NCBI GenBank assembly: GCA_036378315.1
Contig: DASUWU010000163.1
Span: 1 to 64,000 of the forward strand
DNA length: 64,000 bases
Source: CALAED01 sp036378315
GTDB taxonomy: Bacteria > Actinomycetota > Actinomycetes > Streptosporangiales > Streptosporangiaceae
Direction: 5' to 3'
The translations under genes and the position numbers were made by a program. The notes under the pieces were generated by a model. It had not been told where the DNA came from, did no database searches, and saw only the letters and a list, made by a program, of their open reading frames with translations. Positions within the stretch are counted from its first letter, which is position 1. Each line of letters begins with the position of its first letter. This document shows, in pieces, positions 6,607 through 15,277 of the stretch.

Positions 6607-8323
6607 ACGCCCGGGGCTCAGCGCCCGGCTGAAACTCACCCTCAGCTACGCCGGATTCCTCCTCCTCGCCGGGTCTCTCCTGCTGGCCGTGGTATGGATT
6701 TTCGTGCTGCGCTGGCTACCCGATATCGATCCCGGACCCATTCACAGGAAGTTCGGGGCCGTGATCATCACCGGGCGCAACCGCTCCGAGCTGCTGCGCG
6801 GCTTCGCCCCCGCCGCGGCCGCGACACTGGCCTTCCTGCTGGTGTTCGGGCTCCTGGGGGGATGGCTCCTCGCCGGCCGGATGCTCGCACCGCTCACAAG
6901 GATCGCGGACGCTGCCCGGATGACAGCGAACGGATCGCTGTCCTACCGGATCCGGCTACCGGGCCGCAGGGACGAGTTCCGCGAGCTGGCCGACGTGTTC
7001 GACGCCATGCTGGAGCGACTGGAGTCCCATGTCGCCGAACAGCAACGGTTCGCCGCGAACGCCTCCCACGAGCTGCGCACCCCGCTGGCGATCTCGCAGG
7101 CCCTCCTGGAGGCCGCCCGCGACGACCCCGCGCGGGACCAGGGTGAACTCATCGAACGCCTGCACACCGTCAACAGGCGGGCGATTGACCTCACCGAGGC
7201 CCTGCTGCTGCTCAGCCGCGCCGACCGCGGGAGCTTCACCCGCGAGCTCGTCGACCTGTCCCTCGTCGCGGAAGAAGCCGTCGAAACGCTGCTTCACCTC
7301 GCCGAACAGCGCCAGATCACGCTCCACGTCACCGGCGAGACGGCAAAGACCGTCGGCTCGGCCGCGCTCATACTGCGGATGGTGACGAACCTCGTTCAGA
7401 ACGCCATCGTCCACAACCTCGCCGCCGGCGGCGCCGTAACGATCCACACCGGATCGCAGCACGACGCGAGCGTGCTGCGGGTCGAGAACACGGGCCACCC
7501 GCTGCCGCCGGAACTCGTCCCGACCCTCACCGAGCCCTTCCGGCGCGGAACGGAACGCTTCCGCGCCGACGAGCATGCCGGGGTCGGCCTCGGCCTGGCC
7601 ATCGTGCACAGCATCGTCCGAGCGCACGACGGGACCCTCGATCTCACGCCCCGCCCGGCCGGGGGTCTCCTCGTCACGATCCGACTTCCCTGCACGCCGC
7701 TGGCACCGTCCCAGGACCAGGAACTTCGTGATCTCCGGCTGGGCCGCCTACTGGGCCGCCACCGGCGCCTTGACGGCGGACAGCGGGCGGGCGACGTCCT
7801 CCAGCGAACGGCGGGCCGCCTCGACGCCGATGAGCAGCTCGACCACGCCGGCCGCCATCATCAGCGTGGCCCCGAGCAGGTAGCCGTACATGACGTGGGT
7901 CGCCGAGCCGCTCTGGATGAGCCGGCCGAACAGGAGCGGCCCGATGGCGCCCCCGAGCCCGGTGCCGACCGCGTAGAAGACCGCGATCGCCATCGCCCGG
8001 ATCTCCAGCGGGAAGATCTCCGAGACCGTCAAGTAGGCGGCGCTGGCGCCCGCCGAGGCGAGGAAGAAGACGATGACCCAGCAGATCGTCAGCGTCGTCG
8101 CGGTCAGCGCGCCGCCCTGGAACAGCAGCGCGGTCACCACGAGCAGCGCGCCGGAGCCGAGATAGCTCGCGGAGATCATGGCCCGCCGGCCGATCGAATC
8201 GAACAGTCTGCCCAGCAGGAACGGGCCGAGGAAGTTGCCCATGCCGATGGGGATGAGGTACCAGCCGACCCGGCCCGCCGGGACCTTGAAGAACGGTCGC
8301 GACGAGGTAGACGGCGAGCGTGA
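6599..8323 (+). CDS. vanS: Sensor histidine kinase (VanS-like) with antisense read-through tail
   Basis: Membrane sensor of the upstream regulator. Two transmembrane segments (about residues 14-38 and 69-93) flank a short outside loop of about 30 residues; HAMP follows, then FAANASHELRTP with His157, an N box (Asn268), a G1-like ENTGHP and the G2 box GVGLGLAI (328-335). The kinase fold ends near residue 364 (base 7690), but no stop follows in frame. The frame stays open for another 210 low-complexity Arg/Asp/Gly-rich residues that are antisense to the MFS remnant. The neighbouring frame would stop near 7733, so a frameshift may have removed the natural stop. GTG 6599 overlaps the regulator by 8 bases. 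Confidence 0.75.
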   Translation: MTRRPGLSARLKLTLSYAGFLLLAGSLLLAVVWIFVLRWLPDIDPGPIHRKFGAVIITGRNRSELLRGFAPAAAATLAFLLVFGLLGGWLLAGRMLAPLTRIADAARMTANGSLSYRIRLPGRRDEFRELADVFDAMLERLESHVAEQQRFAANASHELRTPLAISQALLEAARDDPARDQGELIERLHTVNRRAIDLTEALLLLSRADRGSFTRELVDLSLVAEEAVETLLHLAEQRQITLHVTGETAKTVGSAALILRMVTNLVQNAIVHNLAAGGAVTIHTGSQHDASVLRVENTGHPLPPELVPTLTEPFRRGTERFRADEHAGVGLGLAIVHSIVRAHDGTLDLTPRPAGGLLVTIRLPCTPLAPSQDQELRDLRLGRLLGRHRRLDGGQRAGDVLQRTAGRLDADEQLDHAGRHHQRGPEQVAVHDVGRRAALDEPAEQERPDGAPEPGADRVEDRDRHRPDLQREDLRDRQVGGAGARRGEEEDDDPADRQRRRGQRAALEQQRGHHEQRAGAEIARGDHGPPADRIEQSAQQERAEEVAHADGDEVPADPARRDLEERSRRGRRRA

Positions 8324-8460
8324 TCAGGAACAGTCGCCTGCGGCCCCAGCGGTCGGTGAGGTAGCCGAGCGTCGCCGCACCAGGCAGGCGCCGACCACGT
8401 AGAAGGTCGCGGCACCGACCTGCGACTCGGTCATCGCGATACCGCTGCCGAGGCGGGTAT
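7748..8460 (-). pseudogene. Decayed MFS transporter (metabolite:H+ symporter type)
   Basis: Reading the minus strand gives three disconnected pieces of one major-facilitator protein. The first is MTESQVGAATFYVVGACL (about 8433-8385). After a frameshift comes TLGYLTDRWGRRRLFLITLA with its MFS motif A (about 8380-8305). After another frame change at about 8300 come FFKVPAGRVGWYLIPIGMGN and a coherent C-terminal half ending at the stop 7748-7750. The N-terminus is missing, about 150 residues of the middle are deleted, and there are at least two frame changes. The gene is not functional as a transporter. The opposite-strand kinase frame runs across much of it. Confidence 0.8.
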
Positions 8461-8546
8461 GGGGTTGTCGCTATGTGGTTGTCGGCGGCCGGCGGGCCCG
8501 CCGGACCGGTGGTCGGCCGGGCGCCGGGGGCCGGCGGGCCGGCAGG

Positions 8547-8762
8547 TCAGCCGCGGCGCGGTGCCTCGTCGCGCGTGGTGGTCACCTGCGGCATGTCGCT
8601 ATGGATCCGCCCGCCGGTGACGTCGCCGCGGTCGGGTTGCTCGCTGACGTGCGGGTACTTACGCCGCCGCCGCGCTGCCCGCAACACGAGCAGGATCCAG
8701 GTCGCGATGGCGAGCGCGAAGACGATCGGGCCGAGCGTGAGCCAATAGTTGGCGCCGGTCAC
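8547..8762 (-). CDS. Small single-pass membrane protein, unknown function
   Basis: 71 aa with one N-terminal transmembrane helix (about residues 7-29), then a basic stop-transfer stretch RAARRRRK and a polar cytoplasmic tail. The start is GTG at 8760-8762 with GGGAGGTG about 7 bases upstream, which makes it a believable gene. It lies 25 bases after dps on the same strand and may be cotranscribed with it. I do not recognise the family. Confidence 0.6.
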   Translation of the reverse strand: MTGANYWLTLGPIVFALAIATWILLVLRAARRRRKYPHVSEQPDRGDVTGGRIHSDMPQVTTTRDEAPRRG

Positions 8763-8787
8763 TGGGACGCACCTCCCGTGGTGGTCG

Positions 8788-9279
8788 TCAGGCGCCGGCC
8801 CCTGGAGACTCGGTCAGCTGGACCTCGAACATCCAGGCCTGCTTCTCCAGGTCCCGCGCCACGTCGATGAAGATGTCCTGGGTCACCGGATCGGCCTCAG
8901 CCGTCTCGTCGATGCGGTGGCGCATCCGGGAGACGACCGCGCGCAGCAGCGTGGTCATGCTGCGGATGCCGTCGGTGTCCTTGATCCAGCCGCTCCTGAT
9001 GTCGGGCACGTTGGACTCGTCGGCGACGGTCTTGGCGCGCCCGTCGGGGCTGACCCCGATGGCGGCCGCTCGCTCGGCCACGATGTCCGTGTAGTCGCGC
9101 GCCATCACCACGACCTCGTCCAGCTGGAGATGGACGGAACGGAAGTGGCTGCCCACCAGGTTCCAGTGCACCTGCTTGGCGGCGAGCGTCAGGTCGATGA
9201 GGTCGACGAGCGCGTTCTGCAGGCACTCTCCAGTGATCTTCATTGCGTCATCGGGCAGCGGACTCTTGACGACGGTCAT
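8788..9279 (-). CDS. dps: Dps, DNA-binding ferritin-like protein
   Basis: 163 aa, normal Dps length. Members form dodecamers that oxidise iron with peroxide and protect DNA. The ferroxidase motif KQVHWNLVG with the following HLQLDE (about residues 35-55) is clear, and the four-helix-bundle pattern continues to the end. AAGGAG precedes the ATG at 9279 by about 8 bases. A SigB-type promoter candidate (GAAT-N15-GGGCAC) lies at 9332-9356. It is divergent from a hemerythrin gene. Confidence 0.92.
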   Translation of the reverse strand: MTVVKSPLPDDAMKITGECLQNALVDLIDLTLAAKQVHWNLVGSHFRSVHLQLDEVVVMARDYTDIVAERAAAIGVSPDGRAKTVADESNVPDIRSGWIKDTDGIRSMTTLLRAVVSRMRHRIDETAEADPVTQDIFIDVARDLEKQAWMFEVQLTESPGAGA

Positions 9280-9331
9280 CCCGCAACTCCTTCTCCATCG
9301 AGATTCAGCGGTCGTTCAGCTCTTGGGACAC

Positions 9332-9356
9332 GTGCCCACGAGAAGGGGACCCATTC
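9332..9356 (-). promoter_or_regulatory. SigB-type promoter candidate for dps
   Basis: On the minus strand GAAT, 15 bases, then GGGCAC, fitting the GNNT-N14-16-GGG core with C in place of T. It lies 53 bases before the dps start. This is one of the weaker members of the set found in this region. Confidence 0.4.
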
Positions 9357-9497
9357 GTCTCGCGCGGTCCGTCAGCGGCGACCTTTACCTCATCCAGCTC
9401 GGATGCGGTGTTTGCCATTACCTTCCAGGACTTATCGTCCTATTTCGTGGGGGAAAGAAACGGGGGAGCCCCTTGGCGGCCGAGCGGGGAGGGGACG

Positions 9498-9998
9498 ATG
9501 CCGGCCGACGCGGGGCAGCACGCCAGACGCTGGAACATCATCGACGTACTCATTCAAGATCATCGCGACCTGCAGGCGATGTTCGTCCATGTCATCGGGC
9601 TGTCCGCCCGGGACGAGTGGCAACGTCGCTATCTTCTTGGCAAGATCATCACGGCGCTGGTGCGCCACGCGATCGCGGAGGAGCAGCACCTGTACCCGGC
9701 GGTGCGGGCGCGCCTGCCGCGCGGCGACAGGATGGCCGACGAGCTGCTCGCCGGCCACGACGCCGCCCACCGGATCATCGAGGAGCTCGGGGGCCTCGAC
9801 CCGGGCGACATGCTGTTCGACCGGTGGTTCAGCCGGCTGTTCGGCGAGGTGACCGCCCACTTCGAGGACGAGGAGACGAACCTCTTCCCGCTGGTCACCG
9901 AACACTGCGACGCCGACACGCTGCACGAGCTCGGGCTCCAGTGCGAGCTGACCAAACGCACCCTGCCCGACCTGCCGAGCTTCCAGCTCCTGATCTAG
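9498..9998 (+). CDS. Hemerythrin-domain protein
   Basis: 166 aa all-helical di-iron protein. Iron-ligand motifs appear in order: QDHRDLQ (about residues 19-25), RHAIAEEQHLYP, GHDAAHRIIEEL and HFEDEETNLFP. Family members bind oxygen or nitric oxide or buffer iron. ATG 9498 follows AGGGGAC; an upstream in-frame ATG at 9408 lacks a ribosome site. It is adjacent to dps on the opposite strand and a second hemerythrin lies at 25794, so it belongs to the stress set. It converges on the next gene with a 16-base gap. Confidence 0.85.
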   Translation: MPADAGQHARRWNIIDVLIQDHRDLQAMFVHVIGLSARDEWQRRYLLGKIITALVRHAIAEEQHLYPAVRARLPRGDRMADELLAGHDAAHRIIEELGGLDPGDMLFDRWFSRLFGEVTAHFEDEETNLFPLVTEHCDADTLHELGLQCELTKRTLPDLPSFQLLI

Positions 9999-10014
9999 CT
10001 CGGATCCAGCTCCG

Positions 10015-12957
10015 CTACAGGAGGTCGGCCAGCAGTTCGGCGAGGTGGACGGCGCGCGTCCGGGTGCCGGCCGCGATCTGCGTACGGCAGGAGAAGCCGT
10101 CGGCGAGGATCGCGGTCTCCGGGCCGGCGCCCCGCACCGCGGGCCACAGGCCGAGCTCCGCGCAGGCGACCGACACGTCATAGTGCCCGCGTTCGAAGCC
10201 GAAGTTGCCGGCGAGACCGCAGCACCCGGCGTCCAGCACATCCACCTCGACCCCGGCCCTGCCCAGCAGCTCCCGATCCGCGTCGAACCCCCAGATCGCG
10301 TGCTGGTGGCAGTGCGGCTGCGCTATCGCCTTCCGCCCGGTGCCAGGCGGCGGCGCGGCGAACGCGCCCGGCGCGCGGTCGAGCAGGAACTCCGCCAGCG
10401 AGAACGTCTGCTCGGCGAGCCGCCGTACGTCCTCGTCGCCGGCCAGCAGCTCCGGCGCGTCCGCGCGCAGCACCGCAGTGCAGCTCGGCTCCAGGCCGAT
10501 CACCGGGGTGCCGGCCCGCAGCTGCGGCGCCAGCGTCCGCGCGGTGCGGCGCAGCACCCGCTCGGCCACGCCGAGCTGGCCGGTGGAGATCCACGTCAGC
10601 CCGCAGCACAGCCGGCGTCGCGGCACCGTGACGGTGAACCCGGCGGCCTCGAGCACCCGTACGGCGGCCCGCCCGGCGGCCGGGTGGAAGTTGTCGGTGA
10701 ACGTGTCGGGCCAGAGCACCACCGGCGGCCCCGCGCCGCCGGTGTCCCTGGCGCGGAACCAGTCGGTGAAGCGCTGCTTCGCGAAACGGGGAAGCTCCCG
10801 CCGCGGGTCGATGCCTCCGGCGCGCTTGACGGCGCGGTCGAGGAGCGGGGCGTGGACGACCGCGTTCACCGCGCTCGGCGCGACCGACGCGACGCGTGCC
10901 CACAGCGGGAGCCAGCCCATGGAGTAGTGCGACGGCGGCCGCGGCCGGTGCCGGTAGTGGTGCGCGAGGAACTCCGCCTTGTAGGTGGCCATGTCCACGT
11001 GGACCGGGCAGTCGCCGCGGCAGCCCTTGCAGGCCAGGCACAGGTCGAGCGCGTCGCGTACCTCATCCGACCGCCATCCGTCGCGGATGACCTCGCCGCG
11101 CATCATCTCCATGAGAATGCGCGCCCGGCCCCGGGTGGCGTGCCGTTCCTCCCGGGTGACCCGGTAGCTGGGACACATGACGCCGCCCGATGAGGCACGG
11201 CATTTGCCGATGCCGACGCAGCGGCCGGCCGCGTGCCGGAACAGCCCGTCGTCGTCGGGGTAGCCGAAGTGCGTCTTCGGCTCGCGCGGGTGGTAGTCGA
11301 GCAGGGTCAGATGGCTGTCGAGCGGGTGCACGCCGGGCCCCGGCGCGCCCGGCTCCCACGCCCGCGGCGAGGCGACCTTGCCGGGGTTCATCTTGTTGCC
11401 CGGGTCGAAGACGTGCTTGAGCCGGCCGAACAGGCCGACGACCTCCGTGCCGAACATCACGGGCAGCAGCTCGCCGCGGGACTGGCCGTCGCCGTGCTCG
11501 CCCGACAGCGACCCGCCGTACGACGCGACCAGCTCGGCGGCCGACTCGACGAAGCGGCGGTACGTCGCCACCCCGTCAGGGGACGCGAGGTCGAACGGGA
11601 TCCTGGTGTGCACGCAGCCGTGCCCGAAATGCCCGTACAGCGAGACCGGGTCGTACCCGAACCGCCCGATCAGGCCGGCGAAGTCGCGCAGGTAGTCGCC
11701 CAGCCGGTCCGGCGGGACGGCGGCGTCCTCCCAGCCCTCGTGCGTGTCGCGGCGGCCGGGCGGGTAGGCCGTCGCGCCGAGGCCGGCCTCGCGCAGCTTC
11801 CACAGCCGGTCCTCCTCCGCCGGGTCGTCGAGATAGGACACGCCGGGCTCGTGGTCGGAGCGGTGCAGCGCGCGCAGCAGGTCGTGCGCCCGCCCGTCCG
11901 CCTCCTCCCTGGTGTCGCCACCGAAGCGGACCATCAGCCAGCCGTGCCCATCGGGCAGCTCGCGCAGCGCCCGCTCGCCGGCGAGATGCTCGACCCTCGC
12001 CAGGTCGACGAGGGTGCCGTCGACGCCTTCAAGGGCGAGCGGCCGGTGCTCGGCCACCGCCGATACGGCGTCACCGGCCGCGGCGATCCCGTCGTACCCG
12101 AGCACGACGAGTGACTCATGCGCGGGACGCGCCACCAGCGAGATCTCCGCCCGCAGCACGGTGACCAGGGTGCCTTCGGAACCGACGAGCGCGCGGGCGA
12201 CATGGAAGCCGTTTTCCGGCAGCAGCGCGTCGAGGTTGTAGCCGGAGACCCGGCGCGGGATGTCCGGATACCGGGTGCGGATGAGGCCGAGGTTCTCGTC
12301 GCGCAGGTCGCGCAGCGCCCGGTAGATCCCGGCCCGCCGGCCCCCGGCGGCGACGATCTCCTCGTACTCCGCGTCGGGCGTCTCGCCCGCCCACCAGCGC
12401 TCCCCGTCGTAGGTGAGCACCTCCAGGCGGACCACCGAGTCGGCCATCTTGCCGTACGCCTGGGCGGACGCGCCGCACGAGTTGTTGCCGATCATCCCGC
12501 CGATGGTGCACGCGTTGTGGGTCGACGGCCGCGGCCCGACCATCAGGTCGTGCGCGGCGAGCGCCGCGTTGACGTCGTCCAGCACGGCGCCGGGTTCGAT
12601 GACCGCGCGCCGGCGGTCAGGATCGACGGACACGATCCGGTCGCAGTACTTCGACCAGTCGATGACGACCGCCGCGTTGCAGCACTGCCCGGCCAGGCTG
12701 GTGCCGCCGCCGCGCGACAGCACCGGCACGTCGTGCGCCCGGCAGACCTCGACCGCGCGGACGGCGTCCTCGACGCTCCGCGGCACCACCACCCCGATCG
12801 GCGGCTGCCGGTAGTTGGACGCGTCGTGCGCGTACGCGGCCCGCGAGCCGGCGTCGAACCGTACCTCACCATCGATCTCGGCGGCGAGCGCCGCCGACAG
12901 CCCCGCCGGCGGACGTGGCATGGCGGCGGTCTCCGCCTGCGGCTTGACCTGAGTCAT
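10015..12957 (-). CDS. FAD-linked oxidase/Fe-S fusion (D-lactate/glycolate dehydrogenase-like)
   Basis: 980 aa protein joining a GlcD-like FAD half and a GlcF-like iron-sulfur half. The N-terminal part has the FAD PCMH signature (LSRGGGTSLAGQCCNAAVV; GGMIGNNSCGASA) and YGHFGHGCVHTR with SGEHGDGQSRGE. The second half has Fe-S cysteines (CVGIGKCR..., CLACKGCRGDCPVHVDM) and two CCG-type motifs (RRRLCCGLTW and DAGCCGLAGNFGFE). It likely oxidises a 2-hydroxy acid and passes electrons to the respiratory chain. ATG 12957 was chosen over 13089 because the fold begins there and a SigB-type promoter lies just upstream. The substrate is unknown. Confidence 0.85.
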   Translation of the reverse strand: MTQVKPQAETAAMPRPPAGLSAALAAEIDGEVRFDAGSRAAYAHDASNYRQPPIGVVVPRSVEDAVRAVEVCRAHDVPVLSRGGGTSLAGQCCNAAVVIDWSKYCDRIVSVDPDRRRAVIEPGAVLDDVNAALAAHDLMVGPRPSTHNACTIGGMIGNNSCGASAQAYGKMADSVVRLEVLTYDGERWWAGETPDAEYEEIVAAGGRRAGIYRALRDLRDENLGLIRTRYPDIPRRVSGYNLDALLPENGFHVARALVGSEGTLVTVLRAEISLVARPAHESLVVLGYDGIAAAGDAVSAVAEHRPLALEGVDGTLVDLARVEHLAGERALRELPDGHGWLMVRFGGDTREEADGRAHDLLRALHRSDHEPGVSYLDDPAEEDRLWKLREAGLGATAYPPGRRDTHEGWEDAAVPPDRLGDYLRDFAGLIGRFGYDPVSLYGHFGHGCVHTRIPFDLASPDGVATYRRFVESAAELVASYGGSLSGEHGDGQSRGELLPVMFGTEVVGLFGRLKHVFDPGNKMNPGKVASPRAWEPGAPGPGVHPLDSHLTLLDYHPREPKTHFGYPDDDGLFRHAAGRCVGIGKCRASSGGVMCPSYRVTREERHATRGRARILMEMMRGEVIRDGWRSDEVRDALDLCLACKGCRGDCPVHVDMATYKAEFLAHHYRHRPRPPSHYSMGWLPLWARVASVAPSAVNAVVHAPLLDRAVKRAGGIDPRRELPRFAKQRFTDWFRARDTGGAGPPVVLWPDTFTDNFHPAAGRAAVRVLEAAGFTVTVPRRRLCCGLTWISTGQLGVAERVLRRTARTLAPQLRAGTPVIGLEPSCTAVLRADAPELLAGDEDVRRLAEQTFSLAEFLLDRAPGAFAAPPPGTGRKAIAQPHCHQHAIWGFDADRELLGRAGVEVDVLDAGCCGLAGNFGFERGHYDVSVACAELGLWPAVRGAGPETAILADGFSCRTQIAAGTRTRAVHLAELLADLL

Positions 12958-12967
12958 ATGCCGTCGC

Positions 12968-12991
12968 CTACCCGCTCGGCACGTTTCAACC
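12968..12991 (-). promoter_or_regulatory. SigB-type promoter candidate for the FAD/Fe-S dehydrogenase
   Basis: Minus-strand GGTT, 14 bases, GGGTAG, matching GNNT-N14-16-GGGTA. The -10-like element is 10 bases before the ATG at 12957, so the leader would be very short. Confidence 0.5.
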
Positions 12992-13078
12992 AACCCCCGG
13001 GGGAAGTCCAACCTCAGGGGCTTTTCGGCCTTCCGCAGGCCGTCCCGAGTTGGCCTCATGACGAACGAAGGAGTGACC

Positions 13079-14860
13079 ATGTCCCGCACCGTCGGCGACT
13101 ACCTGCTCGAACGGCTGCGCGAGTGGGGAGTTGAACAGGTGTTCGGTTACCCGGGGGATGGGATCAACGGCATCCTCGCCGCGCTGGGCCGGGCCGACGA
13201 CAAACCCCGCTTCATCCAGAGCCGGCACGAGGAGATGTCGGCCTTCGAGGCCGTGGGCTACGCCAAGTTCAGCGGCAAGCCAGGCGTCTGCATGGCGACC
13301 AGCGGCCCGGGTGCCATCCACCTCCTCAACGGCCTGTATGACGCCAAGCTCGACCACGTGCCCGTCGTGGCGATCGTCGGCCAGACGGCCCGCACCGCGA
13401 TGGGCGGCAGCTACCAGCAGGAGGTCGACCTGCTGTCCCTGTACAAGGACGTGGCCAGCGACTACGTGCAGATGGCGACGGTGCCGGCTCAGCTGCCCAA
13501 CCTGATCGACCGGGCGCTGCGGATCGCGCTCGCCCAGCAGGCGCCGACCTGCGTGATCATCCCGTCCGACCTCCAGGAGGAGGAGTACGTCGAGCCGTCC
13601 CACGCGTTCAAGAACGTGCCGTCGTCGGCGCCGGGCTTCACCTGGCCGGTGACGTGGGCGCCCGACACCGAGATCGGGCGGGCCGCCGACGTGCTGAACG
13701 CCGGGTCGAGGCTCGCGATCCTCGTCGGCCAGGGCGCCAGGGGAGCGGCCGCCGAGGTCATGGAGGTGGCCGAGCTGACCGGCGCGGGCGTGGCCAAGGC
13801 GCTGCTCGGCAAGGACGTGTTGCCGGACGACCTGCCGTACGTGACCGGCGCGATCGGGCTGCTCGGCACCCGCCCGTCGTACGAGCTCATGCGCGACTGC
13901 GACACCCTGCTGATCGTCGGGTCGAACTTCCCTTACACCCAGTTCCTGCCGGAGTTCGGCTCGGCCAGGGCCGTGCAGATCGACATCGACGGACGGTTCG
14001 TCGGGCTGCGCTACCCGACCGAGGTCAACCTCGTCGGCGACGCCGCCGAGACGCTGCGCTCCATGATCCCGCGGCTGCGTCGCAAGGACGACAGGTCCTG
14101 GCGGGAGACGATCGAGCACAACGTCGCGCGCTGGTGGGAGACCGTCGAGCGGCAGGCCAAGGTGGAGGCCAACCCGGTCAACCCGATGCTGCTGTTCTGG
14201 GAGCTGTCGTCGCGGCTGCCGGACAACGCCATCGTCGCGGCCGACTCCGGCTCCGCCGCCAACTGGTACGCACGGGACCTGAAGTTCCGGGCCGGGATGC
14301 GCGGCTCGCTGTCGGGGACCCTGGCCACCATGGGATGCGGCGTCCCGTACGCGATCGGCGCGAAGTTCGCCCACCCCGACCGCCCGGCGCTGGCGTTCGT
14401 CGGCGACGGCGCTATGCAGATGAACGGGCTGGCCGAGCTGATCACCATCAGGCGCTATTTCCCTGACTGGGCCGACCCGCGGCTCATCGTCGCCGTGCTG
14501 CACAACAACGACCTCAACCAGGTGACCTGGGAGCTACGGGCGATGGGCGGCGCGCCGAAGTTCGAGGAGTCGCAGAACCTGCCCGAGGTGTCCTACGCCG
14601 GGTTCGCCCGCTCGATCGGGCTCGAGGGAATCACCGTCGACGCGCCGGAGAACATCGGCCCGGCCTGGGACCAGGCGCTGGCCGCCGACCGCCCGGTGCT
14701 GCTCGACGTCCGCTGCGACCCCGACATCCCCCCGATCCCGCCGCACGCCGAGTTCGAGCAGCTCAAGGACGCCGCCGAAGCGATGGTCAAGGGCGACCCC
14801 GACCGTGTGGGCGTCGTGAAGAAGGGCCTGCGGACCAAGGCCCAGGAACTGTTCCGCTGA
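13079..14860 (+). CDS. poxB: TPP-dependent pyruvate oxidase/dehydrogenase (PoxB-like)
   Basis: 593 aa thiamine-diphosphate enzyme of the acetolactate-synthase fold. It has the catalytic glutamate in SRHEEMSAFEAVGYAK (about residue 52), VFGYPGDGINGI near the start, a central NAD/FAD-type domain, and the TPP motif GDGAMQMNGL...HNNDLNQ. Most similar in design to pyruvate:quinone oxidoreductases that make acetate and CO2. ATG 13079 follows GAAGGAG by 5 bases and is preferred to ATG 13058. It is divergent from the FAD/Fe-S dehydrogenase and followed by a hairpin terminator. Oxalyl or other 2-oxo-acid substrates cannot be excluded. Confidence 0.82.
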   Translation: MSRTVGDYLLERLREWGVEQVFGYPGDGINGILAALGRADDKPRFIQSRHEEMSAFEAVGYAKFSGKPGVCMATSGPGAIHLLNGLYDAKLDHVPVVAIVGQTARTAMGGSYQQEVDLLSLYKDVASDYVQMATVPAQLPNLIDRALRIALAQQAPTCVIIPSDLQEEEYVEPSHAFKNVPSSAPGFTWPVTWAPDTEIGRAADVLNAGSRLAILVGQGARGAAAEVMEVAELTGAGVAKALLGKDVLPDDLPYVTGAIGLLGTRPSYELMRDCDTLLIVGSNFPYTQFLPEFGSARAVQIDIDGRFVGLRYPTEVNLVGDAAETLRSMIPRLRRKDDRSWRETIEHNVARWWETVERQAKVEANPVNPMLLFWELSSRLPDNAIVAADSGSAANWYARDLKFRAGMRGSLSGTLATMGCGVPYAIGAKFAHPDRPALAFVGDGAMQMNGLAELITIRRYFPDWADPRLIVAVLHNNDLNQVTWELRAMGGAPKFEESQNLPEVSYAGFARSIGLEGITVDAPENIGPAWDQALAADRPVLLDVRCDPDIPPIPPHAEFEQLKDAAEAMVKGDPDRVGVVKKGLRTKAQELFR

Positions 14861-14901
14861 GCCGGCTCCGCCGCGGCGCCGCCCGCCGCCGCGGAGCCGG
14901 C
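14861..14901 (+). terminator. Hairpin after the pyruvate oxidase-like gene
   Basis: GCCGGCTCCGC pairs with GCGGAGCCGGC around a GC-rich loop that can also pair internally. It starts directly after the stop codon. No T-run follows, as is common in high-GC actinomycetes. Confidence 0.55.
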
Positions 14902-14926
14902 GAAGGCCGAGAGGAAGGGCGTGACG

Positions 14927-15184
14927 ATGAGCCTGGAAGCCCCACGGGGAGTCGATCCGGCCGAGCTCACGGACGATGATCTGATGCGCGAGCTCGGGCA
15001 CCTGTACGAGACCCGCATGGACGCCCTGCGGCACGCCGCCGATCAGGCGCTCGACGAGCACACCCGGCGCATGTCGCAGCTGGAGGCCGAGTACCTCGCC
15101 CGCAACCCGGGCCGGGAGGTCGACCCTGACCGGCTGCGCGAGGGCGCCCGGGCCAGGAGCGCCACCTGGCGGCCGCCGCGATGA
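14927..15184 (+). CDS. DUF6158 family protein
   Basis: 85 aa hydrophilic, helix-rich protein with the pattern ELTDDDLMRELGHLYETR...HTRRMSQLEAEYLARNPGREVDPDRLR that I associate with DUF6158. No catalytic motif or membrane segment is visible. ATG 14927 is preferred over GTG 14921 because AGGAAGG is then 8 bases away. The family is common in actinomycetes near stress genes; function unknown. Confidence 0.75.
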   Translation: MSLEAPRGVDPAELTDDDLMRELGHLYETRMDALRHAADQALDEHTRRMSQLEAEYLARNPGREVDPDRLREGARARSATWRPPR

Positions 15185-15254
15185 CCGCGGCGGCCGCCGG
15201 GCCGCTCCCCAATATGCGATTATGCGGGTCGCTCCCGCGCCGCCGGCCTTCCGC

Positions 15255-15277
15255 GACCGGCGGCTCCGCCGCCGGTC
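15255..15277. terminator. Bidirectional hairpin between convergent DUF6158 and DUF3140 genes
   Basis: Perfect 10-bp stem GACCGGCGGC / GCCGCCGGTC with a 3-base loop TCC. It touches the stop codon of the minus-strand DUF3140 gene and can serve both converging genes. Confidence 0.55.
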
